The notes under the pieces: model-generated
The model's input: only the letters and a program-made list of their open reading frames with translations
Databases searched by the model: none
What the model was told of the DNA's origin: nothing
Shown: positions 53,905 through 61,744 of the stretch, one piece after another
Layout of the letters: each line of letters begins with the position of its first letter
Position numbering within the stretch: the first letter of the stretch is position 1
Assembly: GCF_002847285.1 (NCBI RefSeq)
Contig: NZ_CP025407.1
Coordinates: 6,637,001-6,701,000, forward strand
From: Streptomyces sp. CMB-StM0423
GTDB lineage: Bacteria; Actinomycetota; Actinomycetes; Streptomycetales; Streptomycetaceae
Length of the DNA stretch: 64,000 nucleotides
Direction of reading: 5' to 3'
Program-made: the position numbers and the translations under genes

Positions 53905-54678
53905 TCAGAGGTGCCGCGTCGCCAGCGTCAGCCGGTCGCGGGCGTCGAGCAGCGCGTCGCGGATCCCCTGCTCGTGCGCCGGGGTCAGCCGTGCCACGGG
54001 CACCGAGCAACTGATCGCGTCCCGCGCCGGCGTCCGGTACGGGACCGCGACCCCCAGGCAGCGCAGCCCCAGCGTCGACTCCTCCCGGTCCAGGGCGTAT
54101 CCGCGCTCGCGCACCCCGTGCAGCTCCTCGATCAGTGCCTCCCGGTCCGTGACCGTGTGCTCGGTCAGCGGCGCCAGCGACCCGGGCAGCAGCTTGCGGA
54201 TCTCCTCGTCGGGGTACGTCGCGAGCAGCGCCTTGCCCAGCGCCGTCGCGTGCGCCGGGAGCCGGCGGCCGACGCGGGTGAACGGCCGCAGGTAGTGCTG
54301 GGACTGGCGGGTGGCGAGGTAGACGATGTTCACGCCGTCCAGCCGCGCCAGGTGGATCGTCTCCGTCGTGTCGTCGGCGAGCCGGTCGAGGGTGGGCCGG
54401 GCGGCGGCGACGACCTCGTCGCCGTCGATGTACGACGTGCCGACGAGCAGCGCGCGCACCCCGATCCCGTACCGTGTGCCGGTCGCGTCGGTCTCCACCC
54501 AGCCCAGCTCCGTGAGCGTGCGAAGGAGCATGTAGAGGCTGGACTTGGGGTAGCCGACCGCGTGCTGGACGTCACCGAGGCTGTGCATTCCGGGCCTGGC
54601 CGCGAAATACTCGAGCAGTTCCACGGTGCGGACGGCAGACTTGACCTGTCCACCCCCACCGGCGTCGGCGACCCCCAT
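53905..54678 (-). CDS. IclR-family transcriptional regulator
   Basis: 257 residues. Winged HTH at residues ~12-65 (VKSAVRTVELLEYFA, YPKSSLYMLLRTLTEL) and an IclR effector-binding domain. PSEUDO-free, normal length. Divergent from a ketoglutarate-semialdehyde-type dehydrogenase; regulators of this sort in Streptomyces govern sugar-acid (galactarate/glucarate-type) catabolism, which fits the neighbour. ATG at 54678. Confidence 0.9.
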   Translation of the reverse strand: MGVADAGGGGQVKSAVRTVELLEYFAARPGMHSLGDVQHAVGYPKSSLYMLLRTLTELGWVETDATGTRYGIGVRALLVGTSYIDGDEVVAAARPTLDRLADDTTETIHLARLDGVNIVYLATRQSQHYLRPFTRVGRRLPAHATALGKALLATYPDEEIRKLLPGSLAPLTEHTVTDREALIEELHGVRERGYALDREESTLGLRCLGVAVPYRTPARDAISCSVPVARLTPAHEQGIRDALLDARDRLTLATRHL

Positions 54679-54747
54679 GGCGCTTGACCCCTCTGCTGCC
54701 GCAGCGATAAAAGTCCTAGAAATTCATGTATAGAGACGGCGTTCAGA

Positions 54748-54765
54748 ATACCGAACCAACGGTAT
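54748..54765. promoter_or_regulatory. Inverted repeat in the IclR/dehydrogenase divergent region
   Basis: ATACCG-AACCAA-CGGTAT, a 6-bp inverted repeat with a 6-bp spacer 49 bp upstream of the dehydrogenase TTG. A candidate IclR operator; the surrounding 54710-54770 is AT-rich for this genome. Confidence 0.5.
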
Positions 54766-54813
54766 CGTCGGTCACCGTCCGCCATGTGTGCAAGAGGAAC
54801 GGAGACATCTCAG

Positions 54814-56355
54814 TTGTCCGCACCAGTCTGGAGCGTCGATCCACGCACCGGTAACCGCCGGGAGCAGGTCGCCACCGAGGCGACCGCCGAGGAGGTCGAC
54901 GAGACCGTACGCGCCGCGCACGCCGCCGCCCCGGCGCTCGCCGAACGCGCGCAGCGCGCCCGGTTGTTGCGGGCCGCTGCCGACCTCTTCGACCAGCACG
55001 TCGACAAGGTCGTCGAGTGCGCCGACGCCGAGACCGCCCTCGGGCCCGGCCGGCTCAGCGGCGAACTCACCCGCACGACCTACCAGTTGCGCGCCTTCGC
55101 CGACATCGCCGAGGCCGGCGACTTCCTCGACGTGCGCATCGACCACGCCGACGCCGCCCTCGCCCCGCCGCGGCCCGACCTGCGCCGCTGGAAGGTGCCG
55201 CTCGGCGTCGTCGCCGTCTACTCCGCCTCCAACTTCCCGCTCGCCTTCTCCGTCCCCGGCGGCGACACCGCCAGCGCGCTCGCCGCCGGCTGCCCCGTCG
55301 TGGTCAAGGCCCACCCCGACCACCCGGGCACCTCCGAGCTGTCCGCCGCACTGCTGCACCGCGCGGCCGAGGAGGCGGGGCTGCCGCAGGAGGTCGTGTC
55401 CGTCGTGCACGGCTTCGACGCGGGCGTGGAGCTGGTACGCCATCCCGTCGTCGCCGCCGCCGGGTTCACCGGCTCGGTGCGCGGCGGGCGGGCCCTGTTC
55501 GACGCCGCGGCGGCCCGGCCCCGGCCGATCCCCTTCCACGGCGAGCTGGGCAGCCTCAACCCCGTCGTCGTCAGCGCGGCGGCGGCCGCCGAGCGCGCCG
55601 AGGAGATCGGCGCGGGTCTCGCGGGGTCGATGACGCTGGGCGTCGGGCAGTTCTGCACGAAGCCGGGCCTGGTGCTGGTGCCGGCCGGCGAGGCCGGCGA
55701 CCGGCTCGTCACGTCGCTCACGGCGGCGGTCAGCGACACCGAGCCGGGCGTGATGCTCGACCCGCGGATGCGGGAGGCGTTCGTCGCGGGCGTACGGGAA
55801 CGGGCGGAGCTGCCCGGCGTGGAGAGCCCGGTGACACCGGGCGCGAACGGCGAGCACACCGTCAGCGGCGGCTTCCTCACCGTCGGCGCCGAACGCCTCG
55901 CGGGCGGCGGGGAGTACGAGCTGCTGACGGAGGAGTGCTTCGGGCCCGTCACCGTCATCGTGCGCTACGAGGACGTGCCGCAGGTCTCCGCGGTGCTGGC
56001 CCGGGTGCCGGGCAACCTCACCGCGACCGCGCACCTGGGCGCCGCGGAGGCCGGCGACGCGGGCGCCGGGGACGGCGGCGGCGCGGCGCGGCTGCTCGCC
56101 GAACTGACGCCGCTTGCCGGGCGGATCCTCGTCGACGGCTGGCCCACCGGCGTCGCCGTCGCCCCCGCGCAGCACCACGGCGGCCCGTACCCGGCGACGA
56201 CCTCCACCTCGACGTCCGTCGGCGGCACGGCGATCGAGCGCTGGCTGCGCCCGGTGACGTACCAGAACGCGCCCCAGGCGCTGCTGCCCCCCGAGCTGCG
56301 CGAGGACAACCCCGCGGGCGTGCCCCGCACGGTGGACGGCGTCGGGGAGAACTGA
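54814..56355 (+). CDS. 2,5-dioxovalerate (ketoglutarate semialdehyde) dehydrogenase
   Basis: 513 residues, NADP-dependent aldehyde dehydrogenase superfamily, KGSADH branch. The catalytic Cys is residue 281 in LGVGQFCTKPGLVLV, where QFCTKPG is typical of this branch; FHGELGSLNPVVV holds the conserved Glu and SNFPLAFSVPGGDTASAL the cofactor loop. The last step in oxidative sugar-acid pathways yields 2-oxoglutarate. A TTG start at 54814 is favoured because GGAG is 9 nt upstream, whereas the ATG at 54784 has no ribosome binding site. Confidence 0.88.
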   Translation: MSAPVWSVDPRTGNRREQVATEATAEEVDETVRAAHAAAPALAERAQRARLLRAAADLFDQHVDKVVECADAETALGPGRLSGELTRTTYQLRAFADIAEAGDFLDVRIDHADAALAPPRPDLRRWKVPLGVVAVYSASNFPLAFSVPGGDTASALAAGCPVVVKAHPDHPGTSELSAALLHRAAEEAGLPQEVVSVVHGFDAGVELVRHPVVAAAGFTGSVRGGRALFDAAAARPRPIPFHGELGSLNPVVVSAAAAAERAEEIGAGLAGSMTLGVGQFCTKPGLVLVPAGEAGDRLVTSLTAAVSDTEPGVMLDPRMREAFVAGVRERAELPGVESPVTPGANGEHTVSGGFLTVGAERLAGGGEYELLTEECFGPVTVIVRYEDVPQVSAVLARVPGNLTATAHLGAAEAGDAGAGDGGGAARLLAELTPLAGRILVDGWPTGVAVAPAQHHGGPYPATTSTSTSVGGTAIERWLRPVTYQNAPQALLPPELREDNPAGVPRTVDGVGEN

Positions 56356-56369
56356 CGAGCGGGGCGGGC

Positions 56370-56391
56370 GGCGGCGGTTCGAACGCCGCCC
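56370..56391 (+). terminator. Possible hairpin after the dehydrogenase gene
   Basis: Arms around GGCGGC...TTC and GAA...GCCGCC with one bulged G, closing 15-36 bp after the stop. Confidence 0.45.
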
Positions 56392-56493
56392 GCCGCCGTC
56401 CCCCGTACGGGTGGCGCGACGCGCCGCACCCCCGTCCCGTCCCGCAGGATGGCTCCCCGGGAGCGCCCGAAGGCGCTCCCGGGGAGGAGCACC

Positions 56494-58614
56494 ATGGTCC
56501 GGTCCAGGCGCCTGGCCGCGGCGTGCGCGCTCGCCGCGGCGCTGTCGTTCGCCGCCGTCCCCGACGCCCGCACCGCGAGCACGCCGCGCGTCGACCTCGC
56601 CGTCCTCGTCGTGGACGACGGCGGGGAGCCGGTCGCGGCGATCGCCGAGCACCTGGCCGCGATCGGCACGCCGGTCACGGCGGTGCGGCTGGGGGAGCGC
56701 GGCCGGCCGCGGATCGACGAGGAGTTCCTGGCCGGTACGGGGGAGGGGCGGCCGCGGGCGCGGTACCAGGCGGTGGTGGTACCGGGCGGCGGTGGCGCGG
56801 GGGAGCCGGGCAGCGGTGCTGCCGGTGCCGTTCCCGCCGTCACCGCGGGCGGCGCTGCGCCCGTACGTACCGAACCCCCCGCCCCCGACGGCCCTCGCGC
56901 ACCTGCCCCCGCCCTCGGCCGCGCCGAGACCGCCGCCCTCGCCGCGTACGAACGGCGCTTCGGCATCCGCCAGGTCGACGCCCACGCCGCCCCAGGACCG
57001 CACTCCGTCCTCGGCGCCCCCGCGTGGTCCGGCCGCCTCGACGGCCGCACGGCCCGCGTCACCCCGGTCGGGCGGGCCGGGCCCTTCGGCTACCTCGCGG
57101 GTCCCGTGCCGTTCGCGGACCTCGATCCGCGGGCGGCCGAGACGTACGGCCATCTCGTGCGGCCGGGCCCGGACTTCACGCCGTACGTCGACGCCGCCGT
57201 GCCCGGGAAGCCGCGGGCACGCGGCGCGCTCGTCGGCGAGTACGCCGACGACGGGCGGCGCCGGCTCCTCGTCACCTTCGGCGATCCCGGCGACCGGCTC
57301 GTCTACCGGCTGCTCGCCCGCGGCATCGTCGACTGGGCCACCGGCGGCGTGCATCTGGGCGCCGCCCGCTACGGGTTCGCCGTCCAGGTCGACGGCGTCC
57401 TCGGCCGCGACGCCCGCTGGGACACCGACGGCGACTGCACCTCCGGCACCCCCGGCTGCGCCGGGCTGCCACCGGTCCGGATGAACCGCGGCGACGCCGC
57501 GTACGCCCGCGACTGGTCGGCCGACCGGAACTTCACCCTCGACCTCGTCTACAGCGGCGGCGCCGCCGAGCGCTACCGCCGGGCGCACGGCGGCGCGGAC
57601 GCGCTGGCCGACCGGCTGATCACCGACCGCGAGGCGTACCGGTGGATCAACGGCACGTACGATCGCGCGCCGTTCGGCTGCGTCCGCGGGAGCGGTGGCG
57701 ATGCGGCGGGCTGCGCGCGGGACGGTGTGGGCGAGGTGCGGTGGACGCCGGAGCGGCGCATCGCGCGGCAGATCGAGGAGAACGTCGGGTGGGGGCGGGC
57801 CAGGAACCTGCTCGTGCGCAGGGACGAGTTGGTCACCGCAGGCCACACCGGGCTCGCGTCCCCGCCGGGGCAGCCGCTCGACAACCCGAACCTCGCGCCC
57901 GCCCTGGGCACGACGGGCGTCCGCTGGCTGGCGGCCGACCGGGCCCGGGACCCGCTGTCGCGGCGGGTGGGGACGGCGTCGACGGTGCCGCGGTACGGGC
58001 TGGGGCTGTTCGCCGGGGCGGGGAGGGAACGGGAGCAGGTCGACGAGTACGCGTACCGGTACGGAGAGGGGAGCCGGGGCGAGGGCGGGGCTGCGGCGGG
58101 CGGTGGTGCCGGGGACGGCCTCCCGCTTCGCCCCGCCGCCGCGCTCGACCCGGAGTCCGGCTACCGCTCGTACCTCGTGCCCCTCGCCGCCCGCGCCGCC
58201 CTGGGCCACGTCCTCGCCGCCGTCCCCGCCCCGCACTACCTCCACCAGTCGAACCTCGCCGAGGACCGCATCGCCTACCCCCTCCTCGACCGCGTACTCG
58301 CCGACTACCGCCGCCTGTTCACCCCCGCCACCCCGCTCGGCAACCCCCGCCCCCGTGCCATCGCCCGCGACCTCCAGCGCCGTGCCGTCTGGGCGGAGGC
58401 GGTACGGAACGGGGAGGTCACCGCGTACCGCGTCGGCGGCACCGTGACGGTGCGGGCGCCGGCCGGCGTCGAGGTACCCGTCACCGCGCCGCCCGGCACC
58501 CGGCAGCGGTTCAGCCGCGGCGACGCGGAGGTGGGCCGTCCGTACGCCGGGCGGGCCGCCGGCTGGACGCGCGCCGATCCGGTCCGCGAACTGGTCGTCC
58601 TCCGACTGCCGTGA
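56494..58614 (+). CDS. Secreted Agd3/CE18-like polysaccharide deacetylase relative
   Basis: 706 residues. Signal peptide to about residue 26 (RLAAACALAAALSFAAVPDA). Residues ~30-270 are a divergent accessory region. The catalytic-type region carries FAVQVDGVLGRDARW (Asp300-Gly301), YRWINGTYDRAPFGC (residues ~383-397) and LVTAGHTGLASPPGQPLDNP (His451). The C-terminal part has VPAPHYLHQSNLAEDRIAYP and ends in a beta domain. The pattern matches actinobacterial relatives of the fungal galactosaminogalactan deacetylase Agd3, where I recall D-D and H-T-Y-x-H at the metal site; here these are D-G and G-T-Y-D-R. ATG at 56494 with GGGGAGGA upstream. Confidence 0.62.
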   Translation: MVRSRRLAAACALAAALSFAAVPDARTASTPRVDLAVLVVDDGGEPVAAIAEHLAAIGTPVTAVRLGERGRPRIDEEFLAGTGEGRPRARYQAVVVPGGGGAGEPGSGAAGAVPAVTAGGAAPVRTEPPAPDGPRAPAPALGRAETAALAAYERRFGIRQVDAHAAPGPHSVLGAPAWSGRLDGRTARVTPVGRAGPFGYLAGPVPFADLDPRAAETYGHLVRPGPDFTPYVDAAVPGKPRARGALVGEYADDGRRRLLVTFGDPGDRLVYRLLARGIVDWATGGVHLGAARYGFAVQVDGVLGRDARWDTDGDCTSGTPGCAGLPPVRMNRGDAAYARDWSADRNFTLDLVYSGGAAERYRRAHGGADALADRLITDREAYRWINGTYDRAPFGCVRGSGGDAAGCARDGVGEVRWTPERRIARQIEENVGWGRARNLLVRRDELVTAGHTGLASPPGQPLDNPNLAPALGTTGVRWLAADRARDPLSRRVGTASTVPRYGLGLFAGAGREREQVDEYAYRYGEGSRGEGGAAAGGGAGDGLPLRPAAALDPESGYRSYLVPLAARAALGHVLAAVPAPHYLHQSNLAEDRIAYPLLDRVLADYRRLFTPATPLGNPRPRAIARDLQRRAVWAEAVRNGEVTAYRVGGTVTVRAPAGVEVPVTAPPGTRQRFSRGDAEVGRPYAGRAAGWTRADPVRELVVLRLP

Positions 58615-58636
58615 CCGCCCCGCGGCCGGCCGGACC

Positions 58637-59722
58637 TCAACTCAGCGCGAGGGCCAGCGCCTCGGCGAACCGGTCCGTCGTCCGCCGGTCCCGCACCGCG
58701 AGCCGCAGCCAGCCGGGGCCGAGGCCGGGGAAGGTGTCGCCGCGGCGTACGGCGAAGCCGAGGTCGCGGAGCCGTTCGCGTACGACGGGACCGGCTGCGG
58801 CGCCGTCCGCACCCGCCACCTGGACCAGTACGAACGGCGCCGCCGCCGTCCCTGCGGTCGTGACCTCCGCGAACTCCGCGAGTCTGCCCAGCAGATACGC
58901 CCGGTCCGCGCCGACCGCCCGCGCCGCCGCCGCCGCCTCCGCGAGCGCCCGCGGCGCGCACACCGCCTCCGCCGCGGCCAGCGCGGGTGTCGACACCGGC
59001 CACAGCGGCTGGGCCCGCGCCAGCGCCGCGACGGTTCCGGGGTCGCCCAGGACGTAGCCGATGCGCAGGCCGGCGAGCCCCCAGGTCTTGGTCAGGCTGC
59101 GCAGGACGACCAGGCCCGGGAGGTCGGTGCGCCCGGCCAGCGACTCGCGCTCGCCGGGCACCGCGTCCATGAACGCCTCGTCGACGACGAGGACGCGCCC
59201 CGGCCGGGCCAGCGCGGCGAGGGCGGCGGCGGGGTGGAGGACGGACGTCGGGTTGGTGGGGTTGCCGACGACGACGAGGTCGGCATCTTCCGGCACCGCC
59301 CGCGGCGGCAGCCGGAAGCCGTCCCCCGCGCGCAGCAGCACCCGGTCCACGGCATACCCCGCGTCCCGCAGCGCCGCCTCCGGCTCCGTGAACTGCGGGT
59401 GCACGACCACCACCCGGCGCACCGCGGGCCGCAGCGCCCTGGCCAGCAGCACGAACGCCTCCGCCGCACCCGCGGTGAGCAGCACCCGGTCGTCCTGCAC
59501 CCCGTGGCGGGCGGCGACGGCGGCGCGGGCGGCGCGGCCGTCGGGGTATGCGGCGAGCCGGTCGAGGGAGGTGGCGAGGCGGGCCTTCAGCCAGGCGGGG
59601 GGCGTGCCGGCACGGACGTTGACGGCGAGGTCGGTGAGGCCGGGGGCGGCGTCGCGGAGTTCGGCGTCGCCGTGGTGGCGGAGGTCGTGCGGGGTGGGCG
59701 GCGGGGAGGGTTCAGTGCGCAT
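58637..59722 (-). CDS. cobC: CobC-like PLP aminotransferase (threonine-phosphate decarboxylase group)
   Basis: 361 residues, fold type I PLP protein, resembling histidinol-phosphate aminotransferases and the Rv2231c-type CobC of cobalamin clusters. The PLP Lys is in SLTKTWGLAGLRIGY. Probably makes (R)-1-amino-2-propanol phosphate for the lower loop of cobalamin. The ATG at 59722 overlaps the cbiX stop region by 11 bp. Last gene of the visible minus-strand cobalamin operon, converging with the Agd3-like gene. Confidence 0.82.
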   Translation of the reverse strand: MRTEPSPPPTPHDLRHHGDAELRDAAPGLTDLAVNVRAGTPPAWLKARLATSLDRLAAYPDGRAARAAVAARHGVQDDRVLLTAGAAEAFVLLARALRPAVRRVVVVHPQFTEPEAALRDAGYAVDRVLLRAGDGFRLPPRAVPEDADLVVVGNPTNPTSVLHPAAALAALARPGRVLVVDEAFMDAVPGERESLAGRTDLPGLVVLRSLTKTWGLAGLRIGYVLGDPGTVAALARAQPLWPVSTPALAAAEAVCAPRALAEAAAAARAVGADRAYLLGRLAEFAEVTTAGTAAAPFVLVQVAGADGAAAGPVVRERLRDLGFAVRRGDTFPGLGPGWLRLAVRDRRTTDRFAEALALALS

Positions 59723-60650
59723 GGGCGTGGTCGCCGTGGTGGTGACCGGGGCCGTGGGTGTGGGTGTGGCCGTGCCCCGGGCCGTGGTCGTGGGCCGTGC
59801 CGTCTTCGTCGGGGTGGAAGTGGGGTTGCTGCGGGGCGCCGACCTTGTCCTCGTAGCCGGGGAGTGCGATGCGGTAGACGCAGGAGTCGCAGTTCATGCG
59901 CAGGTCCCCGGCGACGGCCTCCTCGTACCGCTCCGTCACCAGCTCCACCAGCTCCTCCGCCGGGCCGATGACGCCCGCCGTGCGCACGACGACCCCGGGG
60001 TGCGCCGCCGCCCACTGCCGCGCCTGGTGGGCGACGCGCTCGGGGAGCACGCCGGTGAAGAGGAAGTACGGCAGCACGACGACGTGTTCCGCGCCCAGCC
60101 GGCGGCAGCGCTCCAGCCCGGCGGCCACGTCCGGCGCGGCGAGCGACACGAACGCCGTCTCCACGCCCGCGTACCCGCGGCCCTCCCAGAGCAGCCGGGC
60201 GGCCTTGTGGACCTCGGCGTTGGCGTCGGGGTCGGTGGAGCCGCGGCCCACGAGGAGGACGGTGGTGCGGGCCCGTTCGGTGCTCTGGGCTTCGCCTACG
60301 CGGCGCGCCAGGACGGCGAGGAGCTTCGGGTGCGGGCCGAGGGGGCGGCCGTAGGCGTACGAGAGGCCGGGGTGGCGCTCCTCCTCGCGGGCGAGGGCGG
60401 CGGGGATGTCGCCCTTGGCGTGCCCGGCGGAGACCAGCATGAGGGGTACGGCGGCGAAGTGCCGTACGCCGCGCGCCACGAGCTGCGCGACGGCCTCGCC
60501 CAGCGGGGGCGGTGACAGCTCGATGAACCCCCCGGCGACGGGCACCCCGGGGCTGCGCTCGGCGAGCACGCGCACGAACGCGCGGAACGCCTCGGCGCCG
60601 GCGGCGTCTCGGGTGCCGTGACCGGCGATGAGCAGGGCGGGCTTGGTCAC
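59712..60650 (-). CDS. cbiX: Sirohydrochlorin cobaltochelatase CbiX with Fe-S motif and His-rich tail
   Basis: 312 residues. Two CbiX/CbiK-like repeats (ALLIAGHGTRDAAG at the start and TTVLLVGRGSTDPDANAE in the second), so the long CbiX form. Residues near 260 hold MNCDSC, the MxCxxC site that carries a [4Fe-4S] cluster in Bacillus CbiX, and the last ~37 residues are His-rich (HDHGPGHGHTHTHGPG), likely for cobalt binding or storage. Inserts Co2+ into sirohydrochlorin, so the pathway is of the early-cobalt type. GTG start at 60650. Confidence 0.9.
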   Translation of the reverse strand: MTKPALLIAGHGTRDAAGAEAFRAFVRVLAERSPGVPVAGGFIELSPPPLGEAVAQLVARGVRHFAAVPLMLVSAGHAKGDIPAALAREEERHPGLSYAYGRPLGPHPKLLAVLARRVGEAQSTERARTTVLLVGRGSTDPDANAEVHKAARLLWEGRGYAGVETAFVSLAAPDVAAGLERCRRLGAEHVVVLPYFLFTGVLPERVAHQARQWAAAHPGVVVRTAGVIGPAEELVELVTERYEEAVAGDLRMNCDSCVYRIALPGYEDKVGAPQQPHFHPDEDGTAHDHGPGHGHTHTHGPGHHHGDHAHAH

Positions 60651-60713
60651 TTGCGTCTCCTCGGTGGTACGGGACCCGGCGCGCCGGGCGGGTTGGTGCT
60701 GGGCGAGGGGCGG

Positions 60714-61460
60714 CTACGGGCCGGGGCTGCGCGGGGGCGCGGCGCGGGTGACCGGGGCTGCGTTGTCAGAGGGGCGGCCTACCCTGGGGCGGGAGTGCGG
60801 GGGCGTGGCCCGCGGGCCGGCGGCCGGGCTCGGCGTCTCGGGGGCCGTCCCGGTGCCGTACGCGGACGCCGGGGCACCCGCCTCCGCCGCCGGGGGCGGC
60901 GCGTAGAGGAGGGCGTTCAGGGCGGCCGCGGCCACCGCGGAACCGCCCTTCTCCGAGACGTTGCTGATCGCCGGCAGCCCCGTGGCCCGTAGCGCCGCCT
61001 TGCTCTCCGCCGCCCCCACGAACCCCACCGGCAGCCCGACCACCAGCGCCGGTGCCGCGCCCAGCGCGAGCAGCTCCTCCAGCGCCGTCGGCGCACAGCC
61101 GACCACCCACACGGCGCCGTCGCCCACCTCCTCGTACGCCAGCCGCACCGCCGCCGCGGAGCGGGTAAGACCGGGCGCGGCCACCGCGTCGCGCAGCCGG
61201 CAGACCGCCCTGCGGGCGGTGATGCCCGCCGCGACCATCCCGACGTCGGCGACGACCGGCGCGCCCGCGTGCAGCGCGGTGTGCGCGGTGCGCAGCGACG
61301 GCTCGTCGCACACCAGGTCGCCGGCGTAGGCGGGATCGGCGGAGGCGTGGATGACCCGCTCGACCACCGCGCGGGTCAGCGGCGGCAGTTGCGCGGTGTC
61401 GACGCGGGCGCGCAGCCGGCGGTACGACTCCTCCTCGATGGGGTGGACGGTCCTCGTCAC
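60714..61460 (-). CDS. cobH: Precorrin-8X methylmutase
   Basis: 248 residues. Moves the C11 methyl to C12 of precorrin-8X to form hydrogenobyrinate (or the cobalt form, CbiC). ERVIHASADPAYAGDL, DVGMVAAGITAR and AVWVVGCAPTALEELL are family signatures. The last ~45 residues (from APPPAAEAGAP) are a disordered Pro/Ala-rich extension. The GTG at 61460 overlaps the ferredoxin stop by 4 bp. Confidence 0.93.
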   Translation of the reverse strand: MTRTVHPIEEESYRRLRARVDTAQLPPLTRAVVERVIHASADPAYAGDLVCDEPSLRTAHTALHAGAPVVADVGMVAAGITARRAVCRLRDAVAAPGLTRSAAAVRLAYEEVGDGAVWVVGCAPTALEELLALGAAPALVVGLPVGFVGAAESKAALRATGLPAISNVSEKGGSAVAAAALNALLYAPPPAAEAGAPASAYGTGTAPETPSPAAGPRATPPHSRPRVGRPSDNAAPVTRAAPPRSPGP

Positions 61461-61744
61461 GGGTGCTCCTCGGGGGCCTCGTCGATGGCGTCGGCCGGGC
61501 AGACCTCCACGCACTCCAGACAGCCGGTGCACAGGTCGGCGCGGACGAACAGGGAGCCGCCGCGGGGGCGGATGGCGTGTGCGGGGCAGGTGAGGAGGCA
61601 GGCGCCGCAGCCGGTGCAGCGGTCGTTGACGGTGAGGGTGAGGGCCGGGGGTCCCGCCGGCCGGGGGGCGGGGCCGTCGGCCGCGGTGGCTCGGGCGCTG
61701 GTGTGTTCCGCCGGGGGCGCGGCCGTGCGCGTACGGGCGTTCAC
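61457..61744 (-). CDS. 2[4Fe-4S] ferredoxin of the cobalamin operon
   Basis: 95 residues with a ~35-residue Ala/Pro N-terminal leader and two cluster motifs, CTGCGACLLTCP and CTGCLECVEVCP. Bacterial-type ferredoxin. Its place between cobJ and cobH, with 4-bp overlaps on both sides (GTGA), suggests it supplies electrons to a cobalamin step (for example cobalt reduction or an Fe-S methyltransferase), but no direct partner is known. GTG start at 61744. Confidence 0.9.
   Translation of the reverse strand: MNARTRTAAPPAEHTSARATAADGPAPRPAGPPALTLTVNDRCTGCGACLLTCPAHAIRPRGGSLFVRADLCTGCLECVEVCPADAIDEAPEEHP

Noticed and set aside
60651..60713. Cobalamin riboswitch or internal promoter between cbiX and cobH
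   Set aside because: Only ~63 bp and no B12-box sequence; a riboswitch could exist upstream of the operon beyond the window.
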